Positions 25,815 to 36,441 of a stretch of 64,000 bases of DNA are shown here, piece after piece. A model generated the notes under the pieces. That model was not told the DNA's origin. It was given only the letters and a program-made list of their open reading frames with translations, and ran no database searches. The DNA lies in contig NC_014376.1 of the NCBI RefSeq assembly GCF_000144625.1, positions 2,046,001 to 2,110,000 on the forward strand, in the 5' to 3' direction. Position 1 is the first letter of the stretch; each line of letters starts with the position of its first letter. The stretch is from [Clostridium] saccharolyticum WM1 (GTDB lineage: Bacteria > Bacillota > Clostridia > Lachnospirales > Lachnospiraceae). Both the position numbers and the translations under genes were made by a program.

Positions 25815-28800
25815 ATGTATTTAAAAAGTATTGAAATCCAGGGTTTTAAATCTTTTGCCAATAAGATCGTCTTTGAATTTCATAACGGGATCACCGGCAT
25901 CGTTGGCCCTAACGGCAGCGGCAAGAGTAATGTTGCGGATGCCGTACGCTGGGTGCTTGGAGAGCAGAAGGTAAAGCAGCTTCGAAGTTCAAACATGCAG
26001 GATGTGATTTTCTCCGGTACAGAGCTGAGAAAACCTCAGGGCTTTGCTTATGTTGCCATTACGCTTGATAATTCCGATCACCATCTGGCCATTGATTATG
26101 ACCAGGTAACGGTTTCAAGGAGAGTTTACCGTTCCGGTGAAAGTGAGTACATGATCAACGGCAGCGCCTGCCGATTAAAGGACATCTACGAATTGTTCTA
26201 TGATACGGGTATCGGAAAAGAAGGCTATTCCATCATCGGACAGGGACAGATTGATAAGATTTTAAGCGGAAAACCGGAGGAACGGAGGGAACTGTTTGAT
26301 GAGGCTGCCGGAATTGTGAAATTTAAACGGCGAAAGCTCATTGCCCAGAAAAAGCTTGAAGCAGAAAAGCAGAATCTCATCCGTGTCAATGACATCCTAA
26401 CGGAACTTGAAAAGCAGGTGGGACCACTTGCACGTCAGTCTGAGGCGGCAAAGGAGTATCTCCGTTTGAAGGAAGAGTTAAAAAGATACGACGTGAATCA
26501 GTTCCTGTTGGAAACTCAGGGGATCCAGATCCAGATGAAGGAGAACCTGGAAAAGGAAACCATTGTTTCTCATGATCTGGAAGATGCCAGGCAGGCATCG
26601 GAAGGGATCCGAAAAGAGTATGACGTTCTGGATACATATTTAGCAGAGCTTGATGAGGCGGTCAGTGGAGCCAGAAATGAGAAAAACAAATCCAGCGTGG
26701 AAATGGGCAGCCTGGAAGGCCGGATTAATGTATTGAAGGAACAGATCAATACGGAACAGATGAATGCAGAACACATTGCCGCACGTATGAGGTCCATTCA
26801 TGGGGAAATCCAGATGAAAATGGCTCAGGAGGCTTCCTATGAAGAAGAACGTTCCCAGATCGCCGGTCAGGTAAATTCCGCAGTTAAGGAGCTTAAAGAG
26901 GCAGAAGAGATGCTTGGTTCCGAGGATGAGCTGATCCGCTCCCTGGAGCAGCAGATTGAGGAAGGAAAAGGCAGTATCATTGAAATCCTCAATGAAAAGG
27001 CTTCCCTGTCCGCAAAACAGCAGCGGTATGAAACCATGCTGGAGCAGGTGAATGTACGCCGTTCCGAGGTCTGCCAGAAGCTATTGAAATTCAAAAGCGA
27101 TGAGTCGGAGCAGGATGAACAGCTGGCAGCACTTCAAAAAGAAGCTGATGAGATTGATGCAGGGATCGCCGAGGGTCAGAAAGCACAGGCCTTCAGTGAG
27201 GGCAAGGCAGAGGAGCTGGAAGGTGAGGTCAAGCGGCTCAATAAAAATCTAAATGATAAGCAGCAGGAATACCACACAAGCTATACAAAGCTGGAATCCT
27301 TAAGAAACATTGCCGAACGGTATGAGGGCTACGGTGGAAGCATCCGCCGGGTGATGGAGGTAAGAGACCGGATCCACGGTATTCACGGAGTGGTTGCAGA
27401 TCTGATCTCCGTACCGAAAAAATACGAGGTTGCCATTGAGACGGCTCTTGGAGGAAGCATCCAGAACATTGTTACGGATTCTGAGACTACCGCAAAGCAG
27501 TTGATCGAATACTTAAAGAAAAACCGGTATGGTAGAGCCACCTTTCTTCCATTAACCAGCATTGCCAACCGGGATTCCTTCCGCCAGGACAGGGCACTGG
27601 CAGAGCCGGGGGTTCTGGGACTTGCCAATACCCTTGTGAAGGCGGACGAGGAGTATGAAGGCCTTTTAAACTATTTGCTGGGCCGCGTGGTGGTAGTGGA
27701 TACCATTGACCATGCCATCGCCCTTGCAAAGAAATTTCAGTATTCTTTCAGGATTGTAACCCTGGAAGGCGAACTTTTAAGCGTAGGCGGTTCCATGACA
27801 GGCGGTGCATTTAAAAATACCAGCAACCTTCTTGGACGAAAGCGGGAGATGGAAGAATTGGAAGGGATCTGTACCAAGGCTCTTTCTGATGTAGAACGGC
27901 TGGAAAAGGAACTGTTGATAAACGAAGGTCTCCTTGCGGAAAGCAGGGAAGAACTGGAAAAGTTACGGACAGAAAAACAACAGCTTTATTTAAAGCAAAA
28001 TACGGTTAAAATAAACATACGCAGGATCGAAGATAAAAAAGAGGAGATCAAGGAATCCTACGGAGACTTAGAACGGGAAAACAGCCAGCTTGAAGGACAG
28101 ATACGGGAAGTCAGCGCCAGTCAGCAGGAGCTTCTTTCCGCCGTAGATATGCTGGAAAATCAGAATCAGGATACGGTTGGAGTGCTGGAACGTTTAAACG
28201 GCCAGCTTGAAAAGGCAAGGACGGACAGGGAGCAGTATTCAAGGAACTTATCATCCATCCAGCTAAAGGCCTCAGGCTTAAAGCAAAAGGATGATTTTGA
28301 ACTGGAGAATATCCGGCGAATTAAAGAAGAAATCCATCGTCTGGAAGAAGAACTTACCGGTCTTTCAAACGGAACCAATGGTTCCAACTCCATCATTGAG
28401 GAAAAACAAAAGGAAATTGAAGCCTTAAAGAGCAGGATCCAGGAGGAAATGAAACGTTCGGAAGAACTGGAGGGGATTATAAGCGAAAAGTCTTCCCAAA
28501 AGGAAGCCAGCTCCAGGGAGCAGAAAGCATTGTTCCAAAAGAGAGAAGAGCTTACCGGGCGGATCAGTCTTCTGGATAAAGAATTGTTCCGCCTTCAAAG
28601 CCAGAAGGAAAAGCTGGAAGAGTGGATGGAGAGCCATGTCAATTACATGTGGAACGAATATGAACTCACCTATTCCACTGCAGAGGAATTAAGAAACGAA
28701 GAGTGGACGTCTCTGCCTGAGATCAAGCGGATGATCCAGTCCTTAAAAGAGGAGATCCGGAAACTTGGCAATGTTAATGTCAACGCCATAGAAGATTACA

Positions 28801-29375
28801 AAGAAGTTTCAGAGCGATATGGCTTTATGAAGACTCAGCATGATGACCTGGTGTCAGCCGAAGCCACCCTTTTAAAGATCATTGATGAGCTGGACATTGG
28901 AATGAGAAAACAGTTTGAAGAAAAGTTCCGTGAAATCCGGCTGGAGTTTGATAAGGTGTTTAAAGAGCTTTTCGGAGGAGGACGGGGGGCTTTGGAGCTG
29001 GTGGAGGATGAGGATATCCTGGAAGCAGGAATCCAGATCATATCCCAGCCCCCGGGCAAGAAGCTTCAGAATATGATGCAGCTTTCCGGAGGGGAAAAAG
29101 CATTAACTGCCATTGCGCTGCTGTTTGCCATTCAGAACTTGAAACCCTCTCCTTTCTGTCTGCTTGATGAGATCGAGGCAGCCCTTGACGATTCCAACGT
29201 GGACCGTTTTGCAAAATATTTGCATAAGCTGACAAAATACACTCAGTTTATTGTCATTACACACCGGCGGGGTACAATGGTTTCTGCTGACCGTTTGTAT
29301 GGTATTACCATGCAGGAAAAGGGCGTTTCGACCCTTGTTTCTGTAAACCTGATTGAAGAAGATTTAGAAAGTTAA
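25815..29375 (+). CDS. smc: Chromosome segregation ATPase SMC
   Basis: An 1186-residue SMC protein that folds chromosomes with ScpA/ScpB. N-terminal Walker A GPNGSGKSNVADAVRWVLGE (about 32-51), a long coiled coil to about 500, a hinge domain around 510-660 (GVVADLISVPKKYEVAIE to VGGSMTGGAF), a second coiled coil, then signature LSGGEKALTAIALLFA and Walker B FCLLDEIEAALDD. Full length for the family. The ribosome site (GTGGG) is weak, so it may depend on upstream translation. ftsY begins 12 bases after its stop. Confidence 0.97.
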   Translation: MYLKSIEIQGFKSFANKIVFEFHNGITGIVGPNGSGKSNVADAVRWVLGEQKVKQLRSSNMQDVIFSGTELRKPQGFAYVAITLDNSDHHLAIDYDQVTVSRRVYRSGESEYMINGSACRLKDIYELFYDTGIGKEGYSIIGQGQIDKILSGKPEERRELFDEAAGIVKFKRRKLIAQKKLEAEKQNLIRVNDILTELEKQVGPLARQSEAAKEYLRLKEELKRYDVNQFLLETQGIQIQMKENLEKETIVSHDLEDARQASEGIRKEYDVLDTYLAELDEAVSGARNEKNKSSVEMGSLEGRINVLKEQINTEQMNAEHIAARMRSIHGEIQMKMAQEASYEEERSQIAGQVNSAVKELKEAEEMLGSEDELIRSLEQQIEEGKGSIIEILNEKASLSAKQQRYETMLEQVNVRRSEVCQKLLKFKSDESEQDEQLAALQKEADEIDAGIAEGQKAQAFSEGKAEELEGEVKRLNKNLNDKQQEYHTSYTKLESLRNIAERYEGYGGSIRRVMEVRDRIHGIHGVVADLISVPKKYEVAIETALGGSIQNIVTDSETTAKQLIEYLKKNRYGRATFLPLTSIANRDSFRQDRALAEPGVLGLANTLVKADEEYEGLLNYLLGRVVVVDTIDHAIALAKKFQYSFRIVTLEGELLSVGGSMTGGAFKNTSNLLGRKREMEELEGICTKALSDVERLEKELLINEGLLAESREELEKLRTEKQQLYLKQNTVKINIRRIEDKKEEIKESYGDLERENSQLEGQIREVSASQQELLSAVDMLENQNQDTVGVLERLNGQLEKARTDREQYSRNLSSIQLKASGLKQKDDFELENIRRIKEEIHRLEEELTGLSNGTNGSNSIIEEKQKEIEALKSRIQEEMKRSEELEGIISEKSSQKEASSREQKALFQKREELTGRISLLDKELFRLQSQKEKLEEWMESHVNYMWNEYELTYSTAEELRNEEWTSLPEIKRMIQSLKEEIRKLGNVNVNAIEDYKEVSERYGFMKTQHDDLVSAEATLLKIIDELDIGMRKQFEEKFREIRLEFDKVFKELFGGGRGALELVEDEDILEAGIQIISQPPGKKLQNMMQLSGGEKALTAIALLFAIQNLKPSPFCLLDEIEAALDDSNVDRFAKYLHKLTKYTQFIVITHRRGTMVSADRLYGITMQEKGVSTLVSVNLIEEDLES

Positions 29376-29386
29376 GGAGGCCGACT

Positions 29387-30328
29387 ATGGGTGAGAAAAA
29401 GGGATTCTTTGGGAAGCTTGTTGCTGGATTGCAGAAGACAAGGGATAATATTATAGCAGGCGTTGATTCCATATTCAGCGGATTTTCAGCCATTGATGAT
29501 GAGTTTTATGAGGAAATTGAAGAAATCCTGATCATGGGGGATCTTGGTATTCAGACCACCATGTCCATTATGGAGGAATTGAGAAAGAAGGTAAAGGAAC
29601 AGAATATTAAGGATCCGCTGGAATGCAAGCAGCTTCTCATGGACAGCATCATGGAGCAGATGGATCTGGGGGAAAATGCCTATGAATTTGAAAAACAACG
29701 GTCTGTTCTTTTGGTGATCGGCGTAAATGGAGTGGGTAAGACCACATCAGTGGGCAAGCTGGCCGGTCAGATGAAGGATGACGGAAAAAAGGTCATTGTT
29801 GCAGCGGCTGATACTTTCCGGGCGGCAGCCATTGAACAGCTTAGTGAGTGGGCAAAGAGGGCAGGAGTGGACATCATTGCCCAACAGGAGGGCTCTGACC
29901 CTGCGGCAGTTGTTTTTGATGCAGTAGCTGCGGCAAAATCCAGACATGCGGACATTTTAATCTGTGATACAGCAGGACGCCTTCATAATAAGAAAAATCT
30001 GATGGAAGAGCTTAAGAAAATCAACCGGATCATTGATAAGGAATATCCGGAAGCCTATCGGGAAACCCTGGTAGTGCTGGATGGAACCACGGGACAGAAC
30101 GCTCTGGTACAGGCAAAGCAGTTTATGGAGGTCGCCGATATTACCGGCATCATCCTGACAAAGCTAGACGGTACCGCGAAAGGGGGAATTGCGGTAGCTA
30201 TCCAGTCAGAACTGGGGATTCCTGTCAAATACATTGGGGTAGGAGAGAAAATTGATGACCTGCAGAAATTCAATGCAAAAGAATTTGTAAGCGCATTGTT
30301 CCACGTAGAAGAGAAAGAAGAGGCGTAA
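29387..30328 (+). CDS. ftsY: Signal recognition particle receptor FtsY
   Basis: A 313-residue SRP GTPase that docks ribosome-SRP complexes at the membrane. After a short N-terminal region it shows the NG domain: P-loop [15 protein letters not shown] (about 109-123), [25 protein letters not shown] and [10 protein letters not shown]. The long acidic A domain of E. coli FtsY is absent, as is usual in Firmicutes. TAAGGAGG precedes the ATG. Confidence 0.96.
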   Translation: MGEKKGFFGKLVAGLQKTRDNIIAGVDSIFSGFSAIDDEFYEEIEEILIMGDLGIQTTMSIMEELRKKVKEQNIKDPLECKQLLMDSIMEQMDLGENAYEFEKQRSVLLVIGVNGVGKTTSVGKLAGQMKDDGKKVIVAAADTFRAAAIEQLSEWAKRAGVDIIAQQEGSDPAAVVFDAVAAAKSRHADILICDTAGRLHNKKNLMEELKKINRIIDKEYPEAYRETLVVLDGTTGQNALVQAKQFMEVADITGIILTKLDGTAKGGIAVAIQSELGIPVKYIGVGEKIDDLQKFNAKEFVSALFHVEEKEEA

Positions 30329-30331
30329 AGT

Positions 30332-31555
30332 ATGTTGACATTGGAAAAGTTTGAAGAAGCATCGGAAGTCGTTAGCAAGGTTATCCTGGAAACAAAGCTG
30401 GTATACAGTGAGTATTATTCCAACCAGACCGGCAATAAGGTATATTTCAAGCCTGAAAATATGCAGTATACCGGCGCTTACAAGGTGAGGGGAGCTTACT
30501 ATAAGATCAGCACCCTTTCCCAGGAGGAAAAGGCAAAGGGCCTTATCACCGCCTCCGCAGGAAATCATGCCCAGGGTGTTGCCTATGCGGCAAAGCTGGC
30601 GGGAATTCCGGCTACAATCGTCATGCCTACCACCACACCCCTGATGAAGGTTAACCGTACCAAAGGCTATGGTGCAACCGTAATCCTGGAGGGAGATGTA
30701 TTTGATGAGGCATGTGATTGTGCCAACAAGCTTGCAGCAGAAAAGGGACTGACCTTTGTCCATCCCTTTAATGATCTGGATGTAGCTGCCGGGCAGGGAA
30801 CCATTGCCATGGAGATCGTGAAGGAGCTTCCTACGGTTGATTATATTTTGGTGCCAATCGGCGGCGGCGGCTTGTGCACCGGGGTTTCTGTTTTGGCAAA
30901 AATGCTGAATCCCAAGATCAAGGTTATCGGTGTGGAGCCGGCCGGTGCGAATTGCATGCAGGAATCCCTGCGTCAGGGAAAGGTGGTGGAATTGCCAAGT
31001 GTAAACACCATTGCCGATGGCACAGCAGTAAAATGCCCGGGAGACAAACTTTTCCCTTACATTCAGGAAAATGTAGATGAAATCATTACCATTGAAGATT
31101 CTGAGCTGATTGTAGCATTTCTGGATATGGTAGAAAATCATAAGATGATCGTTGAAAATTCCGGACTTTTGACAGTTGCAGCTTTAAAGCATATGAATGT
31201 GGAAAATAAAAAGGTGGTTTCCATATTAAGCGGAGGAAATATGGATGTGATCACCATGGCCTCCATCGTCCAGCATGGTCTGATTCAGAGAGACCGTATC
31301 TTTACCGTATCCATTCTTCTCCCGGATAAGCCAGGTGAGCTTGCAAAGGTATCTGCTCTCCTTGCAAAAGAACAGGGAAATGTCATCCGCCTGGAACACA
31401 ACCAGTTTATCAGCATCAACCGGAATGCAGCGGTGGAGCTTCGCATCACACTGGAGGCATTTGGAACCGAGCATAAGAATGCCATTATGGCTGCGCTTAC
31501 GGCGGCGGGCTACCGGCCAAAGCTGGTAAAATCAAAAGGAACTTATGGGGATTAG
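30332..31555 (+). CDS. ilvA: Threonine dehydratase with C-terminal ACT domain
   Basis: A 407-residue PLP enzyme that deaminates threonine to 2-oxobutanoate. The PLP lysine is in the AYKVRGAYYK motif (Lys51), the glycine-rich phosphate loop is PIGGGGLCTGV, and residues about 325-405 form one ACT domain (RIFTVSILLPDKPGELAKV). One short ACT domain is the arrangement of the catabolic/IlvA1-type enzymes, so a biosynthetic or a degradative role is possible. It starts three bases after the ftsY stop. Confidence 0.93.
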   Translation: MLTLEKFEEASEVVSKVILETKLVYSEYYSNQTGNKVYFKPENMQYTGAYKVRGAYYKISTLSQEEKAKGLITASAGNHAQGVAYAAKLAGIPATIVMPTTTPLMKVNRTKGYGATVILEGDVFDEACDCANKLAAEKGLTFVHPFNDLDVAAGQGTIAMEIVKELPTVDYILVPIGGGGLCTGVSVLAKMLNPKIKVIGVEPAGANCMQESLRQGKVVELPSVNTIADGTAVKCPGDKLFPYIQENVDEIITIEDSELIVAFLDMVENHKMIVENSGLLTVAALKHMNVENKKVVSILSGGNMDVITMASIVQHGLIQRDRIFTVSILLPDKPGELAKVSALLAKEQGNVIRLEHNQFISINRNAAVELRITLEAFGTEHKNAIMAALTAAGYRPKLVKSKGTYGD

Positions 31556-31567
31556 ATTTATGGAATT

Positions 31568-31609
31568 GGATGAAAAAAAGGGGTAGAATCTACCCCTTTT
31601 TTTTCATCC
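31568..31609. terminator. Bidirectional terminator between ilvA and the sulfatase-maturase gene
   Basis: A-run, GGGGTAG / CTACCCC stem, T-run, with GGATG/CATCC outer pairing. Works for both converging genes; the leftward gene ends inside it. Confidence 0.92.
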
Positions 31610-32708
31610 AGTATGCTGCCTGTTTAAGCCTTGGAAGACAGTGGTCAAAAAAAATCTGATAGGATTTACAGAAATAATTGAGGTTATCCTCTTCCCGGGA
31701 CATAACCCGGTGGCGGTAGCAGCCGCCCCTGCAGACAGGAAAGTAGGAACAGGCCTGACATTGTTCGTTTGGTGCTTTTTGGGGAGAAAGAAAGCCGGTT
31801 TCCATTCTCCTTTTATTTATTTCATCAAAACCGGTATTGTTTAAATTGCCTAGCTTATATTCATCCAGAACGAAAAAGTCACAGGGGTATACCTCTCCAT
31901 CGGCTTCGATAACGTTTTGGATGCTGCAAAAGCCGTTCATGTCACAGGATTCCGCTTTACCAGTCAGTAAAAGGGAGAGGTAATTGTAAAACTGCCGGAT
32001 GTAAATCTCCCTCCCTGCGCTTAGATCTTCATACCACAAGTCAAACAGTTCCCACAGGAATTGCCCGTATGATTCCGGTGTCAGAGAATATTCCATAGTT
32101 CCTGATGGAGTTTCCAAAGGATCCAGACAGGGAATAAACTGAAGATAATGAAAGCCCATTTTCTTATAATACTGGTATATTTTTCTAATGGAAGCAGCAG
32201 TTTTCCGGTTCACCACAGTAAGGATGTTATATTCCACATCAAACTGGTTGAAGCTGTCCACTGTTTTCATGACATTTAAAAATGTGCCGCTGCCGTCTCC
32301 GCCTGTCCGGTAAGCATCATGGGTATGTATGGTCCCATCCACGGAGATTCCCACCAGAAAATGCTCTCTTGCGAAAAATTCCGCCCATTCAGGGGCTAAG
32401 CCATAGCCGTTAGTCTGAATGGCGAAGTGTATTTCCAGATTTTTCTTATTATATTCCCTTGCTAGTTTTACGGCCTGTTCAAAAAAGGGAAGGCCGGCCA
32501 GTGTGGGCTCGCCTCCCTGAAAGGCAATGGTACAGGCGGTATCTCCATGGTCTAGGGCCTTTTTCAGGACGTTTTTTAATGTTTCCTCTGACATGAAGCC
32601 ATAAGAGCCTTGCTTTCTTTTTTCTGTAATATCATGGTAAAAGCAATATCGGCATCTTAAGTTGCACATGCCGGAGGCTGGTTTTATTAAAAGATTAACT
32701 GGAGGCAT
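31590..32708 (-). CDS. Anaerobic sulfatase-maturating enzyme (radical SAM/SPASM)
   Basis: A 372-residue radical SAM enzyme that turns the active-site Cys (or Ser) of sulfatases into formylglycine. The cluster motif CNLRCRYC gives Cys15, 19 and 22; the C-terminal SPASM cysteines are seen in CDMNGFCSIQ, YPCDFF and CQACSYFPVCRGGC. FQGGEPTL and GISVDG are family marks. The start at 32708 has AAGGGAG eight bases before it. It follows the response regulator by four bases and is co-transcribed with it. Its substrate is very likely the Cys-type sulfatase at 40981. Confidence 0.93.
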   Translation of the reverse strand: MPPVNLLIKPASGMCNLRCRYCFYHDITEKRKQGSYGFMSEETLKNVLKKALDHGDTACTIAFQGGEPTLAGLPFFEQAVKLAREYNKKNLEIHFAIQTNGYGLAPEWAEFFAREHFLVGISVDGTIHTHDAYRTGGDGSGTFLNVMKTVDSFNQFDVEYNILTVVNRKTAASIRKIYQYYKKMGFHYLQFIPCLDPLETPSGTMEYSLTPESYGQFLWELFDLWYEDLSAGREIYIRQFYNYLSLLLTGKAESCDMNGFCSIQNVIEADGEVYPCDFFVLDEYKLGNLNNTGFDEINKRRMETGFLSPQKAPNEQCQACSYFPVCRGGCYRHRVMSREEDNLNYFCKSYQIFFDHCLPRLKQAAYWMKKKG

Positions 32709-32712
32709 GGGT

Positions 32713-34335
32713 TTATCTCCCTTCATCTGTGGTTGGATAGATGATCCGGTTTTCGTGCTCCCTTGGTGATATGCCAGTAACCTTTTTAAATACCTTGCTG
32801 AAATAATAGGGGTTATCAAAGCCAAGCTTATCTGAGATTTCATACATCAGGTACTGGTGGGTATCAATAAGCTCCATGGCATGCTGTATTTTCACCTGTG
32901 CAATATAATCGGAAAGGGTAGTGCCTGTCAGCTTCTTAAACGTATTGCTTAAATGGCCGGAGCTGATGTTTAAAGCTTCCGCAACATCAGCCAGGGTCAG
33001 TTTTTCCATATAGTGTTCATTGATATAGCATCTGGCAAAGTCCACCAGCTTATCCGAACGGGTGGATTTCCGGTCATTTAAGAGCCTGCAAAGCTTTTGG
33101 CAGAAACTTCGCAGCCATTCCAGAATGTCTTCCAGGCTGTTGAAATGATTCAGCTGTCCGGCAATGTTGATGGTATAAGGAAAAATATCCTGATAGCTGT
33201 CATCCCCGGTTTCAAAAAATGAATACAGATAGGTGTATATGTTAATGCAGGCACTGGTGGCCTGTTCCTTATGAGGCTTGTTTTCCCGGAACAGGGTGAT
33301 AATGTCCTCAAAGATGGAAGCCAGCTTTTCGCTGTCGTTTTGACTGATAAAAGCGGCCAGCTCCTTTTTAAATACATTGATGTTGAATTTTTTGGCTTGG
33401 CTGATATGAGAGGCCTGTCCTTCATAAAATACCACCTGTGTGGAAGAATCAAAGTAATAGAATTCCAGTGCTGTTAAGGCTTCGGAGAAAGCCTGGGGAA
33501 GCTCTGCAATCTTTTCTTTCCCCCTGCTGACCCCATAAACGGCGGATAACTCGAAATAGGTTTTTAATGCAACGCTGAACTTCTGGCAGAAATCCTTTAT
33601 AATGCTTTGAGAAAAGGATTCCCCTTTTAAAGATGCTGTGATGAGAAAGGTATCCTGCCGGTATTCCAGAATCGTATAATGAAAGAAAAACCTAGCTGCG
33701 ATCCCGCCCAGTATGTCAATAAGCTGTCTGCTGACGGAATGCAGGTCATAGCTTTCGCCGCCTGCTTCAAAATCTATATGAATGGGATTTAAGGAAAACA
33801 GGATGACAAAGGGAGCCGGATACTGCTCCTCCAGTTCTGCCGGAATTTCAGAAACTTCCTCATGGGAAAGAAACAGGCGGCGAAAGATGGTCTTTGCTAA
33901 GTCTTCCTGGTTGCTTCTAAGATGCCTGTCCGCAATTCGATGCTGTTTATTGACCTGCAGTTCATAGGCTTCCTTTGCCCGCTCCAAAGCAGTTACAAGA
34001 GCTTCTTCATTCAAATCAATTTTTACCAGATAGTCGGAGGCACCCAATGAAAGAGCTTTTTTAACCAGATGGAATTCCTCCAGGTTGGTTAATACGATAA
34101 ATGCAAAATTGCAGCCGCTTTCCTTGCATTTTTCTACCAGATCCAGTCCGCTTAACACTGGCATACGGATATCCGTTATGACAATATCCGGTTGAAGATC
34201 CATGATCATGTCATAAGCGGAAGGGCCGTTGGTTGCCTTTCCGATAATGGTACATTCATAGTTTTCCCATATGATCAGGGAAGCGATACCGGCCAGGATT
34301 AGCGGCTCATCGTCTATAATAATAATTCGGTACAT
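32713..34335 (-). CDS. YesN-type response regulator of the glycosaminoglycan cluster
   Basis: A 540-residue protein: receiver domain with DDE (8-10) and Asp55 (IVITDIRMPV), long middle region, and a C-terminal AraC double HTH (DVAEALNISSGHLSNTFKKLTGTT ... GFDNPYYFSKVFKK). It probably activates the divergent transport operon at 36442. It lies between its sensor kinase and the maturase gene on one leftward transcript. Confidence 0.93.
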   Translation of the reverse strand: MYRIIIIDDEPLILAGIASLIIWENYECTIIGKATNGPSAYDMIMDLQPDIVITDIRMPVLSGLDLVEKCKESGCNFAFIVLTNLEEFHLVKKALSLGASDYLVKIDLNEEALVTALERAKEAYELQVNKQHRIADRHLRSNQEDLAKTIFRRLFLSHEEVSEIPAELEEQYPAPFVILFSLNPIHIDFEAGGESYDLHSVSRQLIDILGGIAARFFFHYTILEYRQDTFLITASLKGESFSQSIIKDFCQKFSVALKTYFELSAVYGVSRGKEKIAELPQAFSEALTALEFYYFDSSTQVVFYEGQASHISQAKKFNINVFKKELAAFISQNDSEKLASIFEDIITLFRENKPHKEQATSACINIYTYLYSFFETGDDSYQDIFPYTINIAGQLNHFNSLEDILEWLRSFCQKLCRLLNDRKSTRSDKLVDFARCYINEHYMEKLTLADVAEALNISSGHLSNTFKKLTGTTLSDYIAQVKIQHAMELIDTHQYLMYEISDKLGFDNPYYFSKVFKKVTGISPREHENRIIYPTTDEGR

Positions 34336-34364
34336 ATTGTCTTAATACCCCTTTGTCAGCCCGT

Positions 34365-36125
34365 TTAAAATTCCAGAGGAAGGGCAATGGTAATCAATGT
34401 ATATTGGTCTAATTTGCTTTCCAGCTTTAATCCGTATTCTTCGCCGTAAACCAGCTTTAACCTTCGGTCCACGTTGGGAAGCCCGATACCGCTCATGTTG
34501 CTTTTTGTGACGCGGGAGGTATCTGTCAGCAGAGTTTCAATGTTCTCCGGAGAAATGCCGATGCCGTTGTCTCTTACAGTAATATAAAGGACTCCCTTTT
34601 CCGCATAAACATGGATCTTTATAAGTCCATTTCTTCCGCTTGGCTCGATCCCGTTAAAGATGGCGTTTTCCACTAAGGGCTGAAGGGTCAGCTTTACAAT
34701 TTTTGCATCATAAAGAATTTCCTGGTCAACCTCAGTGGTTACATCAAAGAGTTCAATATATCGGATCTTCTCTATAATAACATAATTCTGCAAAAAATCC
34801 AATTCCTGGCGGAGTGTCACTTTTTCATTAAAGCCCTTTGCCATATTTTTTAACAGAGAGGACAGGGCAGTGACTACCTGGACGATTCCGCTGTTTTTCT
34901 GCATGGTTGCGATCCATTTTATGGAATCCAGGGTATTGTATAGAAAATGCGGATTGATCTGTGCCTGAAGCATTTTGATTTCCAGATCCCGTTTTTCTTT
35001 TTCGCTTTTTACTCTGGTTTCCAGAAGGTCGGAGATCCGGTTGGACATCTGATTGATCTGTTTTCCTATGCTTCCGATCTCGTCGTCTGTCTCTATGGAA
35101 CAGTCAGGATCGAAATTTCCCCTGGATATGAATTCCAGACGTTTTTTCAAGCGGCCGATGGGAGCACTTAACTGGCGGGATATAAACCAGGAGAGAGTCA
35201 GGCCGATGGCAAAGCAGAAAAAGAATATGAGGGCAATGGTACCGCCGATCACCCCGTGATCCAGGTTTAAATCTGAAATCGGAAGAATCTGAAAGAAGAT
35301 CAGTCCGCTGACAGCTTGCCTCTGATAGGCAATGATGCATTCTTTTCCATTCAGCCAGGTGCGGAAATTACCCTGAGGATTTTTAAGGTCTTTCAAAGTG
35401 ATCAACAGATCAGAAACATCAAAAGAATCCCCATTTACAGAAGAAATAATACTTCCATCTAAAGTGGCTGCATAAAGGACCTGCCCATCCCCCATGCTTT
35501 TTAAGGTATCGGAAAACAGGCGGGGAGAAATAGCCAGAAAAATCCAGGCATCTTCTGGACTGCTGCCGGAGCCGTATTTTAAAGGCCTTAAAAGAGGAAG
35601 CAGCTTTGGGGTGTAATTTGTGGGAGAAAAAGGGTTGTCCTCCAGGGAAAGGAGATACTGGGTATTCTCTCTGGAAATCAGAGTATGAAACCAGGGCGCA
35701 TTTTGAATATCTCTGACATCCCGGGTGGAGCCGTAGGCATTCCCTGCCTGCAGGACTTCTCCATTATTAAAAAGCGTTATTTTGTAAATATACTTGCTGT
35801 ATCCGGAAATTGCGCAAAAATCCTTCAGTACATTGGAGGCGTACAGCTTGATATAGGCGGATTCCCAGTTATCTGACCGGCTTAAGGAGGGAGCGTAAAA
35901 CAAAGACTTTCTTTCGGAACAGGTTACAACGATGTTGACCATTTCCTCATAGGCCACTTCCATCCGGTCTGACAAAATCTGGACGCGGTTGACCGAATTT
36001 TCCGTTTCGTTCTTAATTGCATCCTTATAATAAGAGTGATAATTATAAAAGCTTACGGCACAGGCGATGCTGATCACCATCAGGAGGTTATATAGAAGAA
36101 ATTTATACTGGAATGTACGGGGCAT
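34365..36125 (-). CDS. YesM-type sensor histidine kinase
   Basis: A 586-residue membrane kinase. First membrane segment at about 8-27, an extracellular region of about 260 residues (Cache-like, with conserved WHTLISR and NPFSPTNY stretches), second segment around 290-315, HAMP linker, then the phospho-acceptor motif MLQAQINPHFLYNTLDSIKW and an ATPase domain (VENAIFNGIEP, DNGIGIS, GIGLPNVDRRL). It likely senses imported or surface oligosaccharide, possibly via the binding protein at 36442. It is divergently transcribed from that gene. Confidence 0.93.
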   Translation of the reverse strand: MPRTFQYKFLLYNLLMVISIACAVSFYNYHSYYKDAIKNETENSVNRVQILSDRMEVAYEEMVNIVVTCSERKSLFYAPSLSRSDNWESAYIKLYASNVLKDFCAISGYSKYIYKITLFNNGEVLQAGNAYGSTRDVRDIQNAPWFHTLISRENTQYLLSLEDNPFSPTNYTPKLLPLLRPLKYGSGSSPEDAWIFLAISPRLFSDTLKSMGDGQVLYAATLDGSIISSVNGDSFDVSDLLITLKDLKNPQGNFRTWLNGKECIIAYQRQAVSGLIFFQILPISDLNLDHGVIGGTIALIFFFCFAIGLTLSWFISRQLSAPIGRLKKRLEFISRGNFDPDCSIETDDEIGSIGKQINQMSNRISDLLETRVKSEKEKRDLEIKMLQAQINPHFLYNTLDSIKWIATMQKNSGIVQVVTALSSLLKNMAKGFNEKVTLRQELDFLQNYVIIEKIRYIELFDVTTEVDQEILYDAKIVKLTLQPLVENAIFNGIEPSGRNGLIKIHVYAEKGVLYITVRDNGIGISPENIETLLTDTSRVTKSNMSGIGLPNVDRRLKLVYGEEYGLKLESKLDQYTLITIALPLEF

Positions 36126-36441
36126 GACATGGATCCTTTCTGAGCCCGTGAACAGTCATCAAAGTTATGCAAGCTTGCTCTTGGTTTGCTGCCTTCACGA
36201 GAATAAATTCAGTAATATCATATCCTTTCTTGTGCAGAAATTCAATGAAATAGAAATTAATCTTAAAAAAATATAAAAATCTGAATAAATTATATGTTTG
36301 TGTATTTAAAAACCTGGGAAGCGTAAAAAAAATAATAGAATTATGCAAATCGTTTATTCCGATACAGACTGAAATCTGGTATCTTTATATCATAAAGAAC
36401 ACATACGCGCGTAGTTCTAAAAAAAGGGAGGTTTCAAATCA
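36126..36441. promoter_or_regulatory. Divergent control region
   Basis: 316 bases between the sensor kinase gene (leftward) and the binding protein (rightward), AT-rich, with no gene. It holds a bulged inverted repeat GATACAGA / TCTGGTATC (36361-36383) that would suit an AraC-type activator site, and AAAGGGAGG as ribosome site at 36423-36431. I cannot place the promoters with confidence. Confidence 0.5.

Noticed and set aside
30206..31141. Leftward 311-codon frame opposite ilvA
   Set aside because: Long open antisense frame typical of a codon-biased gene; no start site and no motif.
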